64,000 nt of DNA. Origin: Scatomorpha sp040765295 (lineage in GTDB: Bacteria; Bacillota; Clostridia; Oscillospirales; Oscillospiraceae). Numbering within the stretch: position 1 is the stretch's first letter; every line of letters starts with the position of its first letter. The notes beneath the pieces are model-generated. The model was not told the DNA's origin, made no database searches, and saw only the letters and a list, made by a program, of their open reading frames with translations. Shown here in pieces: positions 32,550 to 41,341 of this stretch. The position numbers were made by a program, and so were the translations under genes. The stretch is taken from contig JAXGSB010000001.1 of assembly GCA_040765295.1 (NCBI GenBank), positions 1,364,001 to 1,428,000 of the forward strand. Direction: 5' to 3'.

Positions 32550-33670
32550 AGGCTCACCCCCGCATGAAACAAAAGTCCTGCCAGGTCGTTTTCCCAGGGA
32601 AGTTCGCTGTCACCGAAGTGTCCCTTGATGGCAAGAGGAGCATAGGAATCCTGCCTGAGCTTTAAGTAGTGAATCATGGGCAAAACTGATAAGGGAAAGA
32701 GCGTCTCGCACTCTTCCTTAATCGTTTCTATGTCCTTTGTCTCCGTGCCGAAACAGTCAATATCAAAGTACAAAGGCTCAGGCCTTCCGATAGCGTAAGC
32801 AATGGATACTTCACATTCCTTTGCAAGACCTGAAGACACGACACTTCGTGCGATGAGCCTTGCCATATAGGCACCCGATCTGTCCACCTTGGTCGGATCT
32901 TTCCCTGAAAAAGCTCCTCCGCCATGCCTTGCGAGACCGCCATAAGTATCGACAGCAAGTTTTCTTCCTGTTAAGCCGGTGTCCGCTTCAGGGCCGCCGA
33001 TAACAAAGCGTCCTGTCGGATTGATATGGATATCTTCTTCCTCAAAGGGAAGCACGCCCTCTAAGGCAGGACGAATCACATGAGTGTGAATCGCCTTCCT
33101 GAGATCCGCATTGGAGATACTCTCCTCATGCTGGCTGGATAATACGACCGAGTGAACCCTTGTCGCTTCACCGTTCTCATATTCCACGGTCACAAGGCAC
33201 TTGCCGTCAGGCATAAGTTCAGGGATGATGTTTTTCTCCCGCACTTCTTCAAGTCTCATCGTGAGCCTTCTCGCCAAGACTTGAGGAAGCGGAAGGTATT
33301 CAGGGGTTTCATCCGTTGCGTAGCCGTAGACGATTCCCTGATCGCCCGCACCGAGCAGGTTTTCCGCTCGGTCAACACCTTGTGCGATGTCGGGGCTTTG
33401 TGCGTGAAGTCTTACTTCGATCTCGAAATTTTGAGGTTCATAGCCCACATTAAAAAGCACATCTCGCACAATATTTTCTACATCGAGAGCAGCTTTGCTC
33501 GTCACTTCTCCCGCAACTAAAATAAGCTCCTTTGTCGCCATCACTTCTACGGCAACTCTGGAGCTTTCGTCACCTTTCAGATAGCCGTCCAGAATGCTGT
33601 CGGCAATATAGTCGCAGAGCTTATCCGGATGACCCTTCGTCACGGACTCGGCTGATTTATAATGTTTCAT
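32546..33670 (-). CDS. metK: Phage-borne S-adenosylmethionine synthetase
   Basis: 374 residues from the ATG at 33670 (GAGGAGG upstream). Makes SAM from methionine and ATP. Motifs: SVTKGHPDKLCDYIADSILD, GAGDQGIVYGYATDE, FVIGGPEADTGLTGRKLAVD and GGGAFSGKDPTKVDRSGAYM. It lies between a cytosine and an adenine methyltransferase gene, overlapping both, so it most likely raises SAM supply for phage DNA methylation. Host genomes normally have their own metK elsewhere; this copy travels with the phage. Confidence 0.95.
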   Translation of the reverse strand: MKHYKSAESVTKGHPDKLCDYIADSILDGYLKGDESSRVAVEVMATKELILVAGEVTSKAALDVENIVRDVLFNVGYEPQNFEIEVRLHAQSPDIAQGVDRAENLLGAGDQGIVYGYATDETPEYLPLPQVLARRLTMRLEEVREKNIIPELMPDGKCLVTVEYENGEATRVHSVVLSSQHEESISNADLRKAIHTHVIRPALEGVLPFEEEDIHINPTGRFVIGGPEADTGLTGRKLAVDTYGGLARHGGGAFSGKDPTKVDRSGAYMARLIARSVVSSGLAKECEVSIAYAIGRPEPLYFDIDCFGTETKDIETIKEECETLFPLSVLPMIHYLKLRQDSYAPLAIKGHFGDSELPWENDLAGLLFHAGVSL

Positions 33671-34787
33671 CTTGTTTTTCCTCCTCTTCAATGATTTTTC
33701 TTGCCACCGCTTCCGCAACAGGAACCGTCACGGCATTGCCTGCCTGTTTGTAAAGCTGAGATTCCGAGCAGACAGCGGCTGCTTTTTCATAGAGATGATC
33801 CGGAAAGCCCTGAAGCCTGAAGCATTCTTTCGGCGTAAGCCTTCTGATGGCATAGTGATTGCCGTCGCTTAAAAGCACACCGTGCCTGTCTTGACCGGTC
33901 AGGGTAAAGGACGGCTCGCCGTCTTCCTTCACACGCCTTGCTGTCTTGGAACGGGGTGATGAGCGAAAAGGTGTAGATACACTTCTTGCTTCAAGAACTC
34001 CCGTCCGCATGCCTTTGTTATCAAGGCCGTGTCCGTAGGTAGCGACGATGCAGGTCGATTGATCCCTCGTTTTTACCTTGCCTTTGCTAACCGTCATTCC
34101 TTCCTGCGAAATTAAATAGAGCCCGGTTTTCGCACCGAGCCCTCCTGCTGAAGATTGGATTGTGCATGCGACACCTCCGGGATCGTAGACCCGGTAGCCT
34201 TGAGACCCGCCTACAAGCCTTCTAAGATGCGCATCGTTTTCTCCCTCGAAAGGTAGTATTTCAAATCGACCTCTTGTTCTAAGATGTCCAATAAGGAAGA
34301 CGCGCTCTCTTGATTGGGGCACGCCGTAGTCTTTGGAATTGAGCACCTGCCAGAAGACGTCGTACCCTGCTTCATCCATTTCAAGGAGAACACGGGCAAA
34401 GTCCCATCCGTCATGAATGGATAGCAGGTTTTTAACGTTTTCAGCGACAAGCCATCGGGGCTTATCTTTTTCTTCTTTGCCCTTGACGAGGTCAAGGACT
34501 GTAAAATATAGGCCGCTTCTTTCCGCAGAGACTCCTCTTTGAAAGCCGGCAACTGAGATATCCTGGCAAGGAAAGCCGAAGGTCCAGCAGTCGGCAAAGG
34601 GGATATCTTTTGACTTGATGCTTCGTATGTCTTCACAAAACCACTCTCCCTTCGTGTCAAACATTGCCTTGTAGGATTCAATGGCAAATTTATCGTTCTC
34701 GCAGCTTCCGATACAGCGAAAGCCCGCTCTTTCGAACCCTAAGCGGAAGCCGCCGATACCGGAAAAAAGATCAATCATCGTCCGCAT
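33657..34787 (-). CDS. DNA (cytosine-5) methyltransferase
   Basis: 376 residues with C5-MTase motifs in order: I (MIDLFSGIGGFRLGFERAGF), IV with the catalytic cysteine (GFPCQDIS), VI (AENVKNLL), VIII (PQSRERVFLIG) and X (QAGNAVTVPVAEAVARKI). The ATG at 34787 is preferred to a GTG at 34796 because the AGGAG site is too close to the latter. It overlaps metK by 14 bases and the TerS stop lies just beside its start. Probably protects phage DNA; target site unknown. Confidence 0.93.
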   Translation of the reverse strand: MRTMIDLFSGIGGFRLGFERAGFRCIGSCENDKFAIESYKAMFDTKGEWFCEDIRSIKSKDIPFADCWTFGFPCQDISVAGFQRGVSAERSGLYFTVLDLVKGKEEKDKPRWLVAENVKNLLSIHDGWDFARVLLEMDEAGYDVFWQVLNSKDYGVPQSRERVFLIGHLRTRGRFEILPFEGENDAHLRRLVGGSQGYRVYDPGGVACTIQSSAGGLGAKTGLYLISQEGMTVSKGKVKTRDQSTCIVATYGHGLDNKGMRTGVLEARSVSTPFRSSPRSKTARRVKEDGEPSFTLTGQDRHGVLLSDGNHYAIRRLTPKECFRLQGFPDHLYEKAAAVCSESQLYKQAGNAVTVPVAEAVARKIIEEEEKQDETL

Positions 34788-34788
34788 C

Positions 34789-35370
34789 TTAGTCACGCTC
34801 CTTTTTCTTTCGAAGGAGGCGCTCCATCATGTCGTCCTGGGGTGTGGTGATAAAAGCGGTCGTCGTGTTTTGCTTTACGATGTCAAAAATCTCGTACCAG
34901 ATGAGGTTGGCCTGCTTTTGGAAGTTCTGGCTCATGGAAACAAAGGGACTAGCGATGGCTCCGCCTGTTGTCGGATGCTTTCCTAACAGGCCATAGGTGC
35001 TGACCGCTTCCTCACACTGAATGAAGCGGGCAAAGGCCTGCGCATAAGATTCAATAAGTCTCGGATTGACGAGCTTCTCACAGCGTCTTTCCTTTAGCCA
35101 GAGCCAGGTTTCCTCGTAGATTTCATCTGCGCCTAAGGGCTTGCCGTCTTTTTGCCGTGCGGACAGGTAGTCTGACGGCTCAGGCATATCCTCACCGTAT
35201 AAATCCGAGATGCCTTCCGGCTCATCCGGAGCAAAAAGGGCCTCCGGGTCAAAATCATGTGTTTCTAATACATTTGCTTCTTTTCCGGCAGCAATCTTAT
35301 CGACTAAGGGTTCCGGCTTGCTGCCGGCCTTGACACGTCTGCCGCCTCGGTATGTTCCGTCTCTTGCCAC
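34789..35370 (-). CDS. Terminase small subunit (P27-like)
   Basis: 193 residues from a GTG at 35370 that follows AAGGAGG by six bases; the longer frame to 35526 runs into the HNH gene and across a strong terminator, so it is rejected. Segments: RQKDGKPLGADEIYEETWLW, NPRLIESYAQAFARFIQCEE, VSTYGLLGKHPTTGGAIASP, PFVSMSQNFQKQANLIWYEI, like P27-family small terminases that recognise phage DNA. Acidic N-terminal part is longer than usual. It follows HNH and the methyltransferases follow it. Confidence 0.85.
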   Translation of the reverse strand: MARDGTYRGGRRVKAGSKPEPLVDKIAAGKEANVLETHDFDPEALFAPDEPEGISDLYGEDMPEPSDYLSARQKDGKPLGADEIYEETWLWLKERRCEKLVNPRLIESYAQAFARFIQCEEAVSTYGLLGKHPTTGGAIASPFVSMSQNFQKQANLIWYEIFDIVKQNTTTAFITTPQDDMMERLLRKKKERD

Positions 35371-35390
35371 AAGGCACCTCCTTTCCTGAA

Positions 35391-35414
35391 AATAAAAAAG
35401 GGGGTTAATCCCCC
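35391..35414 (-). terminator. Terminator between HNH and terminase small subunit
   Basis: On the minus strand GGGGG ATTAA CCCCC followed by TTTTTTATTTT. A strong intrinsic terminator within the late operon. Confidence 0.8.
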
Positions 35415-35497
35415 GTTTGAATTGAACTTTTTTTGCACGGCGCCCACCGCCCGTTGCTCGGAAAATCTTCCGTAGAGATTGAGACCCCCCTACCGGG

Positions 35498-35851
35498 TCA
35501 GCTCCACCTGTCGCCACGCTCGGCATGGATCCTCGAGTGACAGGACTTGCAAAGAGCCATCAAGTTTTTTTCTTTATTTGTTCCGCCTTCGGCCAAAGGA
35601 ATGATGTGATGAACTTCTTCTGAGGGAGTGAGCTTCCCGTTTCGTTTGCACTCCTCGCACAAGGGGTGAGCCTTGATGTATCGGTCACGGATTCGCTTCC
35701 AAGCTCTGCCGTAGCGTCTTCTTGTCTCTGGATCCCTTTGGTATTTTTCGTATCGTCTTGCTTCCTCCTGCTCATGCTTCTTACAAAATCTTCCCTCAAC
35801 AAGCTCGGGGCAGCCGGGATAAGAACAGGGGCGCTTCGGTTTTCTTGGCAT
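35498..35851 (-). CDS. HNH endonuclease (packaging-associated)
   Basis: 117 residues; zinc-binding CSYPGCPELVEGRFCKKHEQ at the start, CEECKRNGKLTP, and the HNH core EVHHIIPLAEGGTNKEKNLM followed by CKSCHSRIH. In HK97-type phages the HNH protein next to TerS/TerL stimulates cos cleavage. GGGAGG precedes the ATG at 35851. Position directly before TerS supports that role. Confidence 0.93.
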   Translation of the reverse strand: MPRKPKRPCSYPGCPELVEGRFCKKHEQEEARRYEKYQRDPETRRRYGRAWKRIRDRYIKAHPLCEECKRNGKLTPSEEVHHIIPLAEGGTNKEKNLMALCKSCHSRIHAERGDRWS

Positions 35852-35866
35852 CAAGCACCTCCCGCA

Positions 35867-35895
35867 TAAAAAAAACCTGCAGCATCGCCGCAGGT
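35867..35895 (-). terminator. Terminator upstream of the HNH gene
   Basis: On the minus strand ACCTGC/GCAGGT stem followed by eight T's. It could end the early/replication transcript before the packaging genes. Confidence 0.7.
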
Positions 35896-35950
35896 CTTCT
35901 GATTTTTTTCCTAGCTTAATAGTATCAGGGTTACTAGTTACAAAGCATTA

Positions 35951-36409
35951 TCAAATCGTTTCTGTTTGTTCCATTTCGTTCCAAAGTGTCTGAGCGGTTC
36001 GGTCGGCTGAAAAAGCAGCTTCCAAGCCACTCAGCACCTCCTGCTTCTTCCTGTACATGGAACTCTTGCTAATATAAAACCTGTCCGACGCTTCGGAAAG
36101 AGAAAGCCTGTCCAGCCACAAAGCCTTGATGACTTCCTGCTCCTCACTTGCCCTTGATCGTACAAGCCAGTCCAAATAGGAAAGCTGACGAAAGCGCATC
36201 TCAGCGTGCCTAAGTCTATGATCAACGGCCGCATCGTTGACAAAGTCGGCACAGCCTTTTAAGTGTTTTAAGACTCGTCCAAGTTCTAGCGTGTCGCCCG
36301 ACGGCTCCGGCATATGCTGCTGAAGCATCGTCTGCAAGAGATACAAATCCGCTTCCAGTTCGTTTTTATAAAGCTCATAGTTTTCCAGCAGTTTCTCGAT
36401 TACCATCAC
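35951..36409 (-). CDS. Phage sigma-like/late transcription regulator
   Basis: 152 residues with a C-terminal region-4-like helix-turn-helix (LWLDRLSLSEASDRFYISKS, then SMYRKKQEVLSGLEAAF). It sits before the packaging genes with another sigma-like gene, as in many Clostridia phages where one of these controls late genes (ArpU/DUF1492 type). I infer late control; no promoter evidence is available. Confidence 0.7.
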   Translation of the reverse strand: MMVIEKLLENYELYKNELEADLYLLQTMLQQHMPEPSGDTLELGRVLKHLKGCADFVNDAAVDHRLRHAEMRFRQLSYLDWLVRSRASEEQEVIKALWLDRLSLSEASDRFYISKSSMYRKKQEVLSGLEAAFSADRTAQTLWNEMEQTETI

Positions 36410-36914
36410 ATAAATCCTCCTTCCGAAAACCGAAGTATTGATATTGTCTTTCCAGTGTCTTTGCCATTCGCAGGGTGGCTTTCTCTTTCTTTCTTAAAAA
36501 CTCCACGCCGCTTAAAGAAAAGCGTTCACAGACCTCACCCCAGCGTCTGCCTTCCAAAATGTCATAGGTCATCAGGTCTCGGTAAAAGTGCGGCAAGGCA
36601 CGAATGGCATAGCGGATGAATTCCACTTCCTTGGCAGCCTTTTCGTATTCCTCCGTCATCTCTCTTTCCGCCTTGTGATTGATGAGCCAGGCAAGCCTGC
36701 GATAAGAAGTGGCAATGTAAAAAATGCGGTTATTGGAACGCTGTTTTTGTACTCTGACCTCATCACCGGTCTTGCCGGGAAAGGTCAGCATCTCCAAAAC
36801 CTCGCTTGCCGTAATGGGAATAAACTGTGCCATTTCCTGTTCCAGCTCTTTCATCCTTTTGGCGTTCTCGGGGTAACATTTAAGCATTTCTTTGACTTTC
36901 TTTACGCTATCCAT
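36375..36914 (-). CDS. Phage sigma-70-like regulator
   Basis: 179 helical residues; YIATSYRRLAWLINHKAERE, then RALPHFYRDLMTYDILEGRR, WGEVCERFSLSGVEFLRKKE form a sigma region-4-like HTH. Overlaps the next gene by 35 bases and the helicase before it by 8. Possibly two stages of a late-gene switch. Exact target unknown. Confidence 0.65.
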   Translation of the reverse strand: MDSVKKVKEMLKCYPENAKRMKELEQEMAQFIPITASEVLEMLTFPGKTGDEVRVQKQRSNNRIFYIATSYRRLAWLINHKAEREMTEEYEKAAKEVEFIRYAIRALPHFYRDLMTYDILEGRRWGEVCERFSLSGVEFLRKKEKATLRMAKTLERQYQYFGFRKEDLCDGNRETAGKL

Positions 36915-38253
36915 CCGTCACCCTCGCTTTCACCGCCTGCATTAAAGCTTCCTGCGTGACGTCCTTTTTCTCTAAAGCACGTGCCACATCCCGGTCAATC
37001 GTCCCTTCGGCAAGAAGCCTGAAGATGACAACCGTATCCTTTTGTCCTTGCCGCCAGAGTCTGGCATTGGCCTGACTGTAAAGCTCCAGCGACCAGGGAA
37101 GGGAAAACCAGATCACGGTAGAACCGCCGTGTTGGAGATTCAAACCATGTCCCATTGATGCGGGGTGAGCCACAGCGATTGAGATCTCGCCTTTGTTCCA
37201 GGCCTTAAAGTCCTCAGGTGTTTTAATTTCCACTGCTTCCTTGAAACGCTCTTTTATCCGGCTTCGTTCATGGCGATAGTTGTAGTAGATAAGAACGGGC
37301 TTTCCGTTTGCCGCTTCGATTAGGTCTTCTAAGGCATCAAGCTTGGATGAATGTAGCTCTGCGATGCTTCCTTGGTCGTCATAGACAGCACCCGATGCCA
37401 TCTGGATGAGTTTATTAGTAAGGACGGCAGCATTTACAGCATCAATGGTTTTGTCCATTAACTCCGCCACCATTTCACGCTCCATCTCCATATAGATGTT
37501 CTTTGCTGTATCCGAAAGTTTGACCTTCACATCTCGCTCCAGTCTTTCCGGCATCTTGAGAAAGTCGCAACTTTTCATAGAAACGCATAGACCGGATAAA
37601 AGACCGTAGATAAACTTCTCCGCACCGGGACGGGGCTTGTAGGAATAGACGATATAGCCGTTCATTCGGTCAGGAACAAAGAAATCCGCCCGGTAGCTTC
37701 CGATTGTTTTCCCGAGACGCTTGCCCTGATCCAAAAGATAAATCTCCGACCATAAATCCATCAGTCCATTGGTCGAGGGCGTTCCCGTAAGGCCTACAAC
37801 TCGGTCAATGCCGGGTCGCTTTTTTCGAAGTGCCTTGAAGCGTTTGCTGGATGGATTTTTAAAGCTCGAAAGCTCATCAATCACCAGCATGTCAAAGTCC
37901 CAGTCGCAAAGCTTACAAAGCCAGGCGACATTCTCCCTGTTAATCACATAGATATCGGCAGGTGTTTTAAGAGCCTCGATTCTTTCCTTTTCGCTGCCCA
38001 GAACCTTCGAGATTCGAAGAAAGGTCAGATGATCCCATTTTTCAAGCTCCTCCGTCCAGGTATTCTCCGCTACACGAAGCGGGGCGATGACGAGAACTTT
38101 TGAAATTTCAAAGTAGTCAAACATCAATTCCCAAATGGCGGAAAGCGTGATGACCGTCTTCCCGAGACCAGGCTCTAAGAAAAGACCGCAGGCTTTTTTC
38201 TTGATAATTTGCTCTTTGGCATATTCCTGATAATCATGAGCCTTGTATTGCAT
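36907..38253 (-). CDS. SNF2-family DEAD/DEAH helicase
   Basis: 448 residues from the ATG at 38253 (GGAGG upstream). SF2 motifs: I EPGLGKTVITLSAIWE, II VIDELSSFKN (an unusual DELS box, as common in phage SNF2 proteins), III GLTGTPSTNGLMDLWSE, V ASMGHGLNLQHGG, VI QANARLWRQGQKD. Probably acts in phage DNA replication or recombination. Lies between VRR-NUC and the sigma-like genes, a common grouping. Confidence 0.92.
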   Translation of the reverse strand: MQYKAHDYQEYAKEQIIKKKACGLFLEPGLGKTVITLSAIWELMFDYFEISKVLVIAPLRVAENTWTEELEKWDHLTFLRISKVLGSEKERIEALKTPADIYVINRENVAWLCKLCDWDFDMLVIDELSSFKNPSSKRFKALRKKRPGIDRVVGLTGTPSTNGLMDLWSEIYLLDQGKRLGKTIGSYRADFFVPDRMNGYIVYSYKPRPGAEKFIYGLLSGLCVSMKSCDFLKMPERLERDVKVKLSDTAKNIYMEMEREMVAELMDKTIDAVNAAVLTNKLIQMASGAVYDDQGSIAELHSSKLDALEDLIEAANGKPVLIYYNYRHERSRIKERFKEAVEIKTPEDFKAWNKGEISIAVAHPASMGHGLNLQHGGSTVIWFSLPWSLELYSQANARLWRQGQKDTVVIFRLLAEGTIDRDVARALEKKDVTQEALMQAVKARVTDG

Positions 38254-38515
38254 TAAGTATCCCTCCGATATCTCTCGGATCATCCAGAACAAACACCTGA
38301 AAGCCCAAGCTCCTGATTTGTTTATGCCTTTGAAGCTGCAAGGCTCCGGGATTTCTGCCGGGTTTCTTCACTTCCACAAATCCCATCCTTCCTCCGGGAA
38401 GAAGGATGAGTCTATCCGGCACACCGTTTAATCCGGGAGAGACAAACTTTAAACAAAGCCCGGATCTTTCCCTGGTTTCCGTCAATAATTTATGTTCTAT
38501 CTGTTTTTCAAGCAT
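38234..38515 (-). CDS. VRR-NUC domain nuclease
   Basis: 93 residues from the ATG at 38515 (GGAGG upstream). PD-(D/E)XK-type signature: NGVPDRLILLPGGRMGFVEV KKPG, then ALQLQRHKQIRSLGFQVFVL. A stand-alone VRR-NUC, a structure-specific nuclease fold thought to cut branched DNA in phage replication. Overlaps the helicase gene by 20 bases. Confidence 0.92.
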   Translation of the reverse strand: MLEKQIEHKLLTETRERSGLCLKFVSPGLNGVPDRLILLPGGRMGFVEVKKPGRNPGALQLQRHKQIRSLGFQVFVLDDPRDIGGILNAIQGS

Positions 38516-38561
38516 TGTTATTTCCTCCGTCAAACGTTGATATTTCAGGCTTTTCTTCGAG

Positions 38562-38671
38562 AGGGTGCAGGTCGATGCAAGTCATCTAATAAACTTCTCT
38601 ATATAGAATTTTTGACCTAAAATTTTCGCCCTAAAGGGGTTTTATACAAAGACCTGCACCGACCTGCACCT
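38562..38671. repeat. Inverted and direct repeats near the primase gene
   Basis: GGTGCAGGTCG (38564-38574) faces CGACCTGCACC (38660-38670), and GACCTGCACC is repeated back to back at 38651-38660 and 38661-38670. The spacer contains AT-rich sequence and a GCCC...GGGG hairpin. May be a replication start or operator used by the primase-helicase; inference only. Confidence 0.45.
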
Positions 38672-38679
38672 TTTGACTT

Positions 38680-40923
38680 TTAGTCCATAAATTCGGACTT
38701 TAAACGAAGCCCCAAGACCACCATTCCGGCTTTCGTTTTCTTCCGTTCATAGCCTTCAATTTCAAGGGCTGTATAAAAGTCCGCCGTGCTTCTCGTCCAT
38801 TCGCCTGTTCTCTGGCAATAGGCCCGGTAATCCTGGTAAAACTCACCCGACTTTTGCGTGTATGATGGATCAATCTCACAGCATTCCTCAAGAAAACCTG
38901 AGAGCCAGTCGTTATTCTCCCGGTATCTATGAATGGCATCAGCCACACATTTCGGAATGGGGATTTTGAAGTCTTTATCGATGGCTTTTCTCGCGCCCTC
39001 AATAATCCAGGAAAGAATCGCACCTCCCGCATGTTCCACCAGATAGTCCGCATAGTTTTTGATATCCGCCTTACCCTTAATCTTGGCCTGAAAGGGAATG
39101 ACGATGAGCCTTCGCCAAGTACCGTCGTCATTCGCCCCAACTTTGGGGAGATGGTTCGTATAAAGGACAAGGGTATGAGTCGGGGTAAATTTGAAAGGGT
39201 CTTTATATTTCTTTTCTCCGGAGACAAGATCCGTAGAACAAAGCTGTTTGATGACGGAAGTATTAAGCCGCATGCCTTCTTCAAGCTCTGCCGCAATAAC
39301 CAGTCGTTTTCCTTTCAGCTCCGCAATCTCAGGCTTTACATTTCTTCTGCATCCGACCGTCAATGCATCCGCTGAGATTGTGCCGCTGTAGTTTCCCAGC
39401 ACCTTGGCAATAGAGTTCCAAAAGGTCGACTTGCCGTTCGAACCTTCTCCATAGGAAATAATCAGGGCTTCCATATAGACCTTGCCGATAGCGGAAAGAC
39501 CTACAATCTGCTGGACATATTCGATGAGTTCCTGATCGTCTAAGAAAAAGCCCGAGACCGCATCAAGCCAGAGTTTCTCATTTTTCGTATCAGGCGAGAC
39601 CAGAGTGATTTTCGTCATATAATCTTCCGGCTTGTGCGGCACCGCTCCTTGAAGGCCTTTTGTGAGATCATAGACAGCGGAAGGCGTATTCAGCATAAAA
39701 TCCTGGCTGTCAAAATCCTGAATCATTTTAAGGAGCATGGGCTTTGCCGCCTGAAGTGCGGAAGTGACATACTTCATGTCGCGCCTTTTCATGACAAAAT
39801 TTTTATAGGCAAGGGCGACTCGATACAGATCGAATGTTTTCTTTTGTTCCGGCTCGATAGCTTTCTCCAGCGTTCTGCCGCCTGCCTGAATGAGATCTTG
39901 AGCTACCCCTGATTCCGTGAGAAGCTTTGTTCCTTTCCCAAGCACGGCTTTTGCTTCTTCCAACTGTTTGTCCAGAAAATCCTGACAGACACCGACCGCT
40001 CTTTGCCTCGATTCCTTCCAATGCGTTCCGTTATAGGTCATGTAGTCCGTCGCATCGGTGTAGACGAGAATCTCGCCTTTTTCCCTGGTCAAGACCTTAG
40101 CCTGGCCAATATCCGAAAAATCAGGCGGCATAAGTGAGAAGTCCTTGCCGTATTCTTCCGGAGGAATATAGCCTTCCTGTGCCGATACTTTCTTTCCGAA
40201 GCGCATCGCACTCTGCCAGATAGTTTGAAGTTCATGATCCGGGAGTGGAGGATTACAAAGGTCAGCCTTTTTAAGAAACATCTCATGGGCTTCCTCCGTT
40301 GCGCCAAGCCTTATGATGATGCGGCCGGCGTAGTGTGAAAGCGTCTTATTTCTTGAGCCTTCCGGAATCTCTCTTTGTGCTTCATCCCACTCGGCAAAAT
40401 CATCTCGGATAAAGTCCGTGATAAGCTGATCGCCTTCACGCCAAATAACCTCTGTCTCGGGGTTTCCGTACATAAACCGAGCACTTCCCAAAGCCCCGGC
40501 ATCGAAGAAAGAAAAGAGGTCTGCGAGTTCTTCTTTGAGCTTTGCATAACCCTCACCATCCTTTGTTTCAGGGATGGGAAAGTAGACATGAAATCTCGGC
40601 CTTGCCGATCTCATGCCTTTTTCCTTCATGTGATTTCTGCTGGTGGCGATGGCAAGGGAGACACCCTCAAAGAGACTTAAGATATCCTCAGGTAGAATCC
40701 AAGTCTCAGGATCATCGCTTTTCTCGTTATCACAGTCCATGCTGATATGATCGGATTCGATAAAATTTGCATTGCTGCGATAGTTGTTTTGATACCTTGC
40801 CGCCACATGGTCAAAGGAGACCGCATCCTTGAAATCCGCTTCATCCGTTACGTCAAGCCTGTTCGGATAGTAGACATTGGATTCCTGACCGCAGGTATCT
40901 GCTGTGTAAATGGTTAGTTTCAT
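38680..40923 (-). CDS. Phage primase-helicase, D5/P4 family
   Basis: 747 residues. The N-terminal part holds an AEP-like primase pattern (FIESDHISMDCDNEKSDDPE, then RPRFHVYFPI); the middle has the D5_N-type region; the C-terminal SF3 helicase has Walker A SYGEGSNGKSTFWNSIAKVL, Walker B-like LKGKRLVIAAELEEG and TLVLYTNHLPKVGANDDGTW with the arginine finger in RRLIVIPFQ. It should prime and unwind phage DNA. Overlaps the DUF4406-like gene by 4 bases. Confidence 0.92.
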   Translation of the reverse strand: MKLTIYTADTCGQESNVYYPNRLDVTDEADFKDAVSFDHVAARYQNNYRSNANFIESDHISMDCDNEKSDDPETWILPEDILSLFEGVSLAIATSRNHMKEKGMRSARPRFHVYFPIPETKDGEGYAKLKEELADLFSFFDAGALGSARFMYGNPETEVIWREGDQLITDFIRDDFAEWDEAQREIPEGSRNKTLSHYAGRIIIRLGATEEAHEMFLKKADLCNPPLPDHELQTIWQSAMRFGKKVSAQEGYIPPEEYGKDFSLMPPDFSDIGQAKVLTREKGEILVYTDATDYMTYNGTHWKESRQRAVGVCQDFLDKQLEEAKAVLGKGTKLLTESGVAQDLIQAGGRTLEKAIEPEQKKTFDLYRVALAYKNFVMKRRDMKYVTSALQAAKPMLLKMIQDFDSQDFMLNTPSAVYDLTKGLQGAVPHKPEDYMTKITLVSPDTKNEKLWLDAVSGFFLDDQELIEYVQQIVGLSAIGKVYMEALIISYGEGSNGKSTFWNSIAKVLGNYSGTISADALTVGCRRNVKPEIAELKGKRLVIAAELEEGMRLNTSVIKQLCSTDLVSGEKKYKDPFKFTPTHTLVLYTNHLPKVGANDDGTWRRLIVIPFQAKIKGKADIKNYADYLVEHAGGAILSWIIEGARKAIDKDFKIPIPKCVADAIHRYRENNDWLSGFLEECCEIDPSYTQKSGEFYQDYRAYCQRTGEWTRSTADFYTALEIEGYERKKTKAGMVVLGLRLKSEFMD

Positions 40924-41231
40924 TCGACTTCCTCCTGCACCACAGGGATACCCAGCTTCTTTGCCGCCTGTATTTCCTCAAACATCCCAAAGCTGATCTG
41001 ATGGCCGAAGACATGAACCTCATCGCAATGCCGCATAATTTCAAGATTCATCTCCATTGCCCGTTCTCGCTCGCTGGCTTTGCTGTCATCCATAAACTGC
41101 GGAAAGAGAAGATGAGGAGCGATGGGAATATCGCCTTTCTGAACAATTTTTCGGCAGTACCCCTTGGCCTGTTCCGTGTTCGTGCTGATATCTCCCCGAT
41201 AAGGAGAGCAGACATAAATGAGTTTGTTCAT
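40920..41231 (-). CDS. DUF4406/nucleoside 2-deoxyribosyltransferase-like protein
   Basis: 103 residues from the ATG at 41231 (AAGGAG upstream). MNKLIYVCSPYRGDISTNTE, AKGYCRKIVQKGDIPIAPHL, ERERAMEMNLEIMRHCDEVH, then FGHQISFGMFEEIQAAKKLG. This is a small Rossmann-like fold related to nucleoside deoxyribosyltransferases, possibly modifying nucleotide pools. It starts the primase operon, with an RNA motif copy in its leader. Confidence 0.75.
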   Translation of the reverse strand: MNKLIYVCSPYRGDISTNTEQAKGYCRKIVQKGDIPIAPHLLFPQFMDDSKASERERAMEMNLEIMRHCDEVHVFGHQISFGMFEEIQAAKKLGIPVVQEEVE

Positions 41232-41274
41232 AAAAAAACTCCTTTCGATAATTTTCGAGAGGAGCAAAACAAAA

Positions 41275-41327
41275 GGGATAATGATCCTCTCACTATCCCC
41301 TTGGACAAGTTATTCAGTTTTGGGCAA
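41275..41327 (-). ncRNA. Structured leader motif, copy 3
   Basis: TTGCCCAAAA (41318-41327), ten bases, TGTCCAAGGGG (41297-41307), then a GGGATA/TATCCC stem enclosing a GTGANNGGA loop. It begins 14 bases after the hamB stop and lies 44 bases before the DUF4406-like start. See copies at 51986 and 57101. Confidence 0.6.
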
Positions 41328-41341
41328 TGAAATCTAGTTTT

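Noticed and set aside
35371..35526. N-terminal extension of the terminase small subunit
   Set aside because: It would cross a strong terminator and overlap the HNH gene; a GTG with a good binding site gives a normal protein.
38700..39296. A 198-codon frame inside the primase gene
   Set aside because: Overlaps the primase in another frame and has no family pattern.
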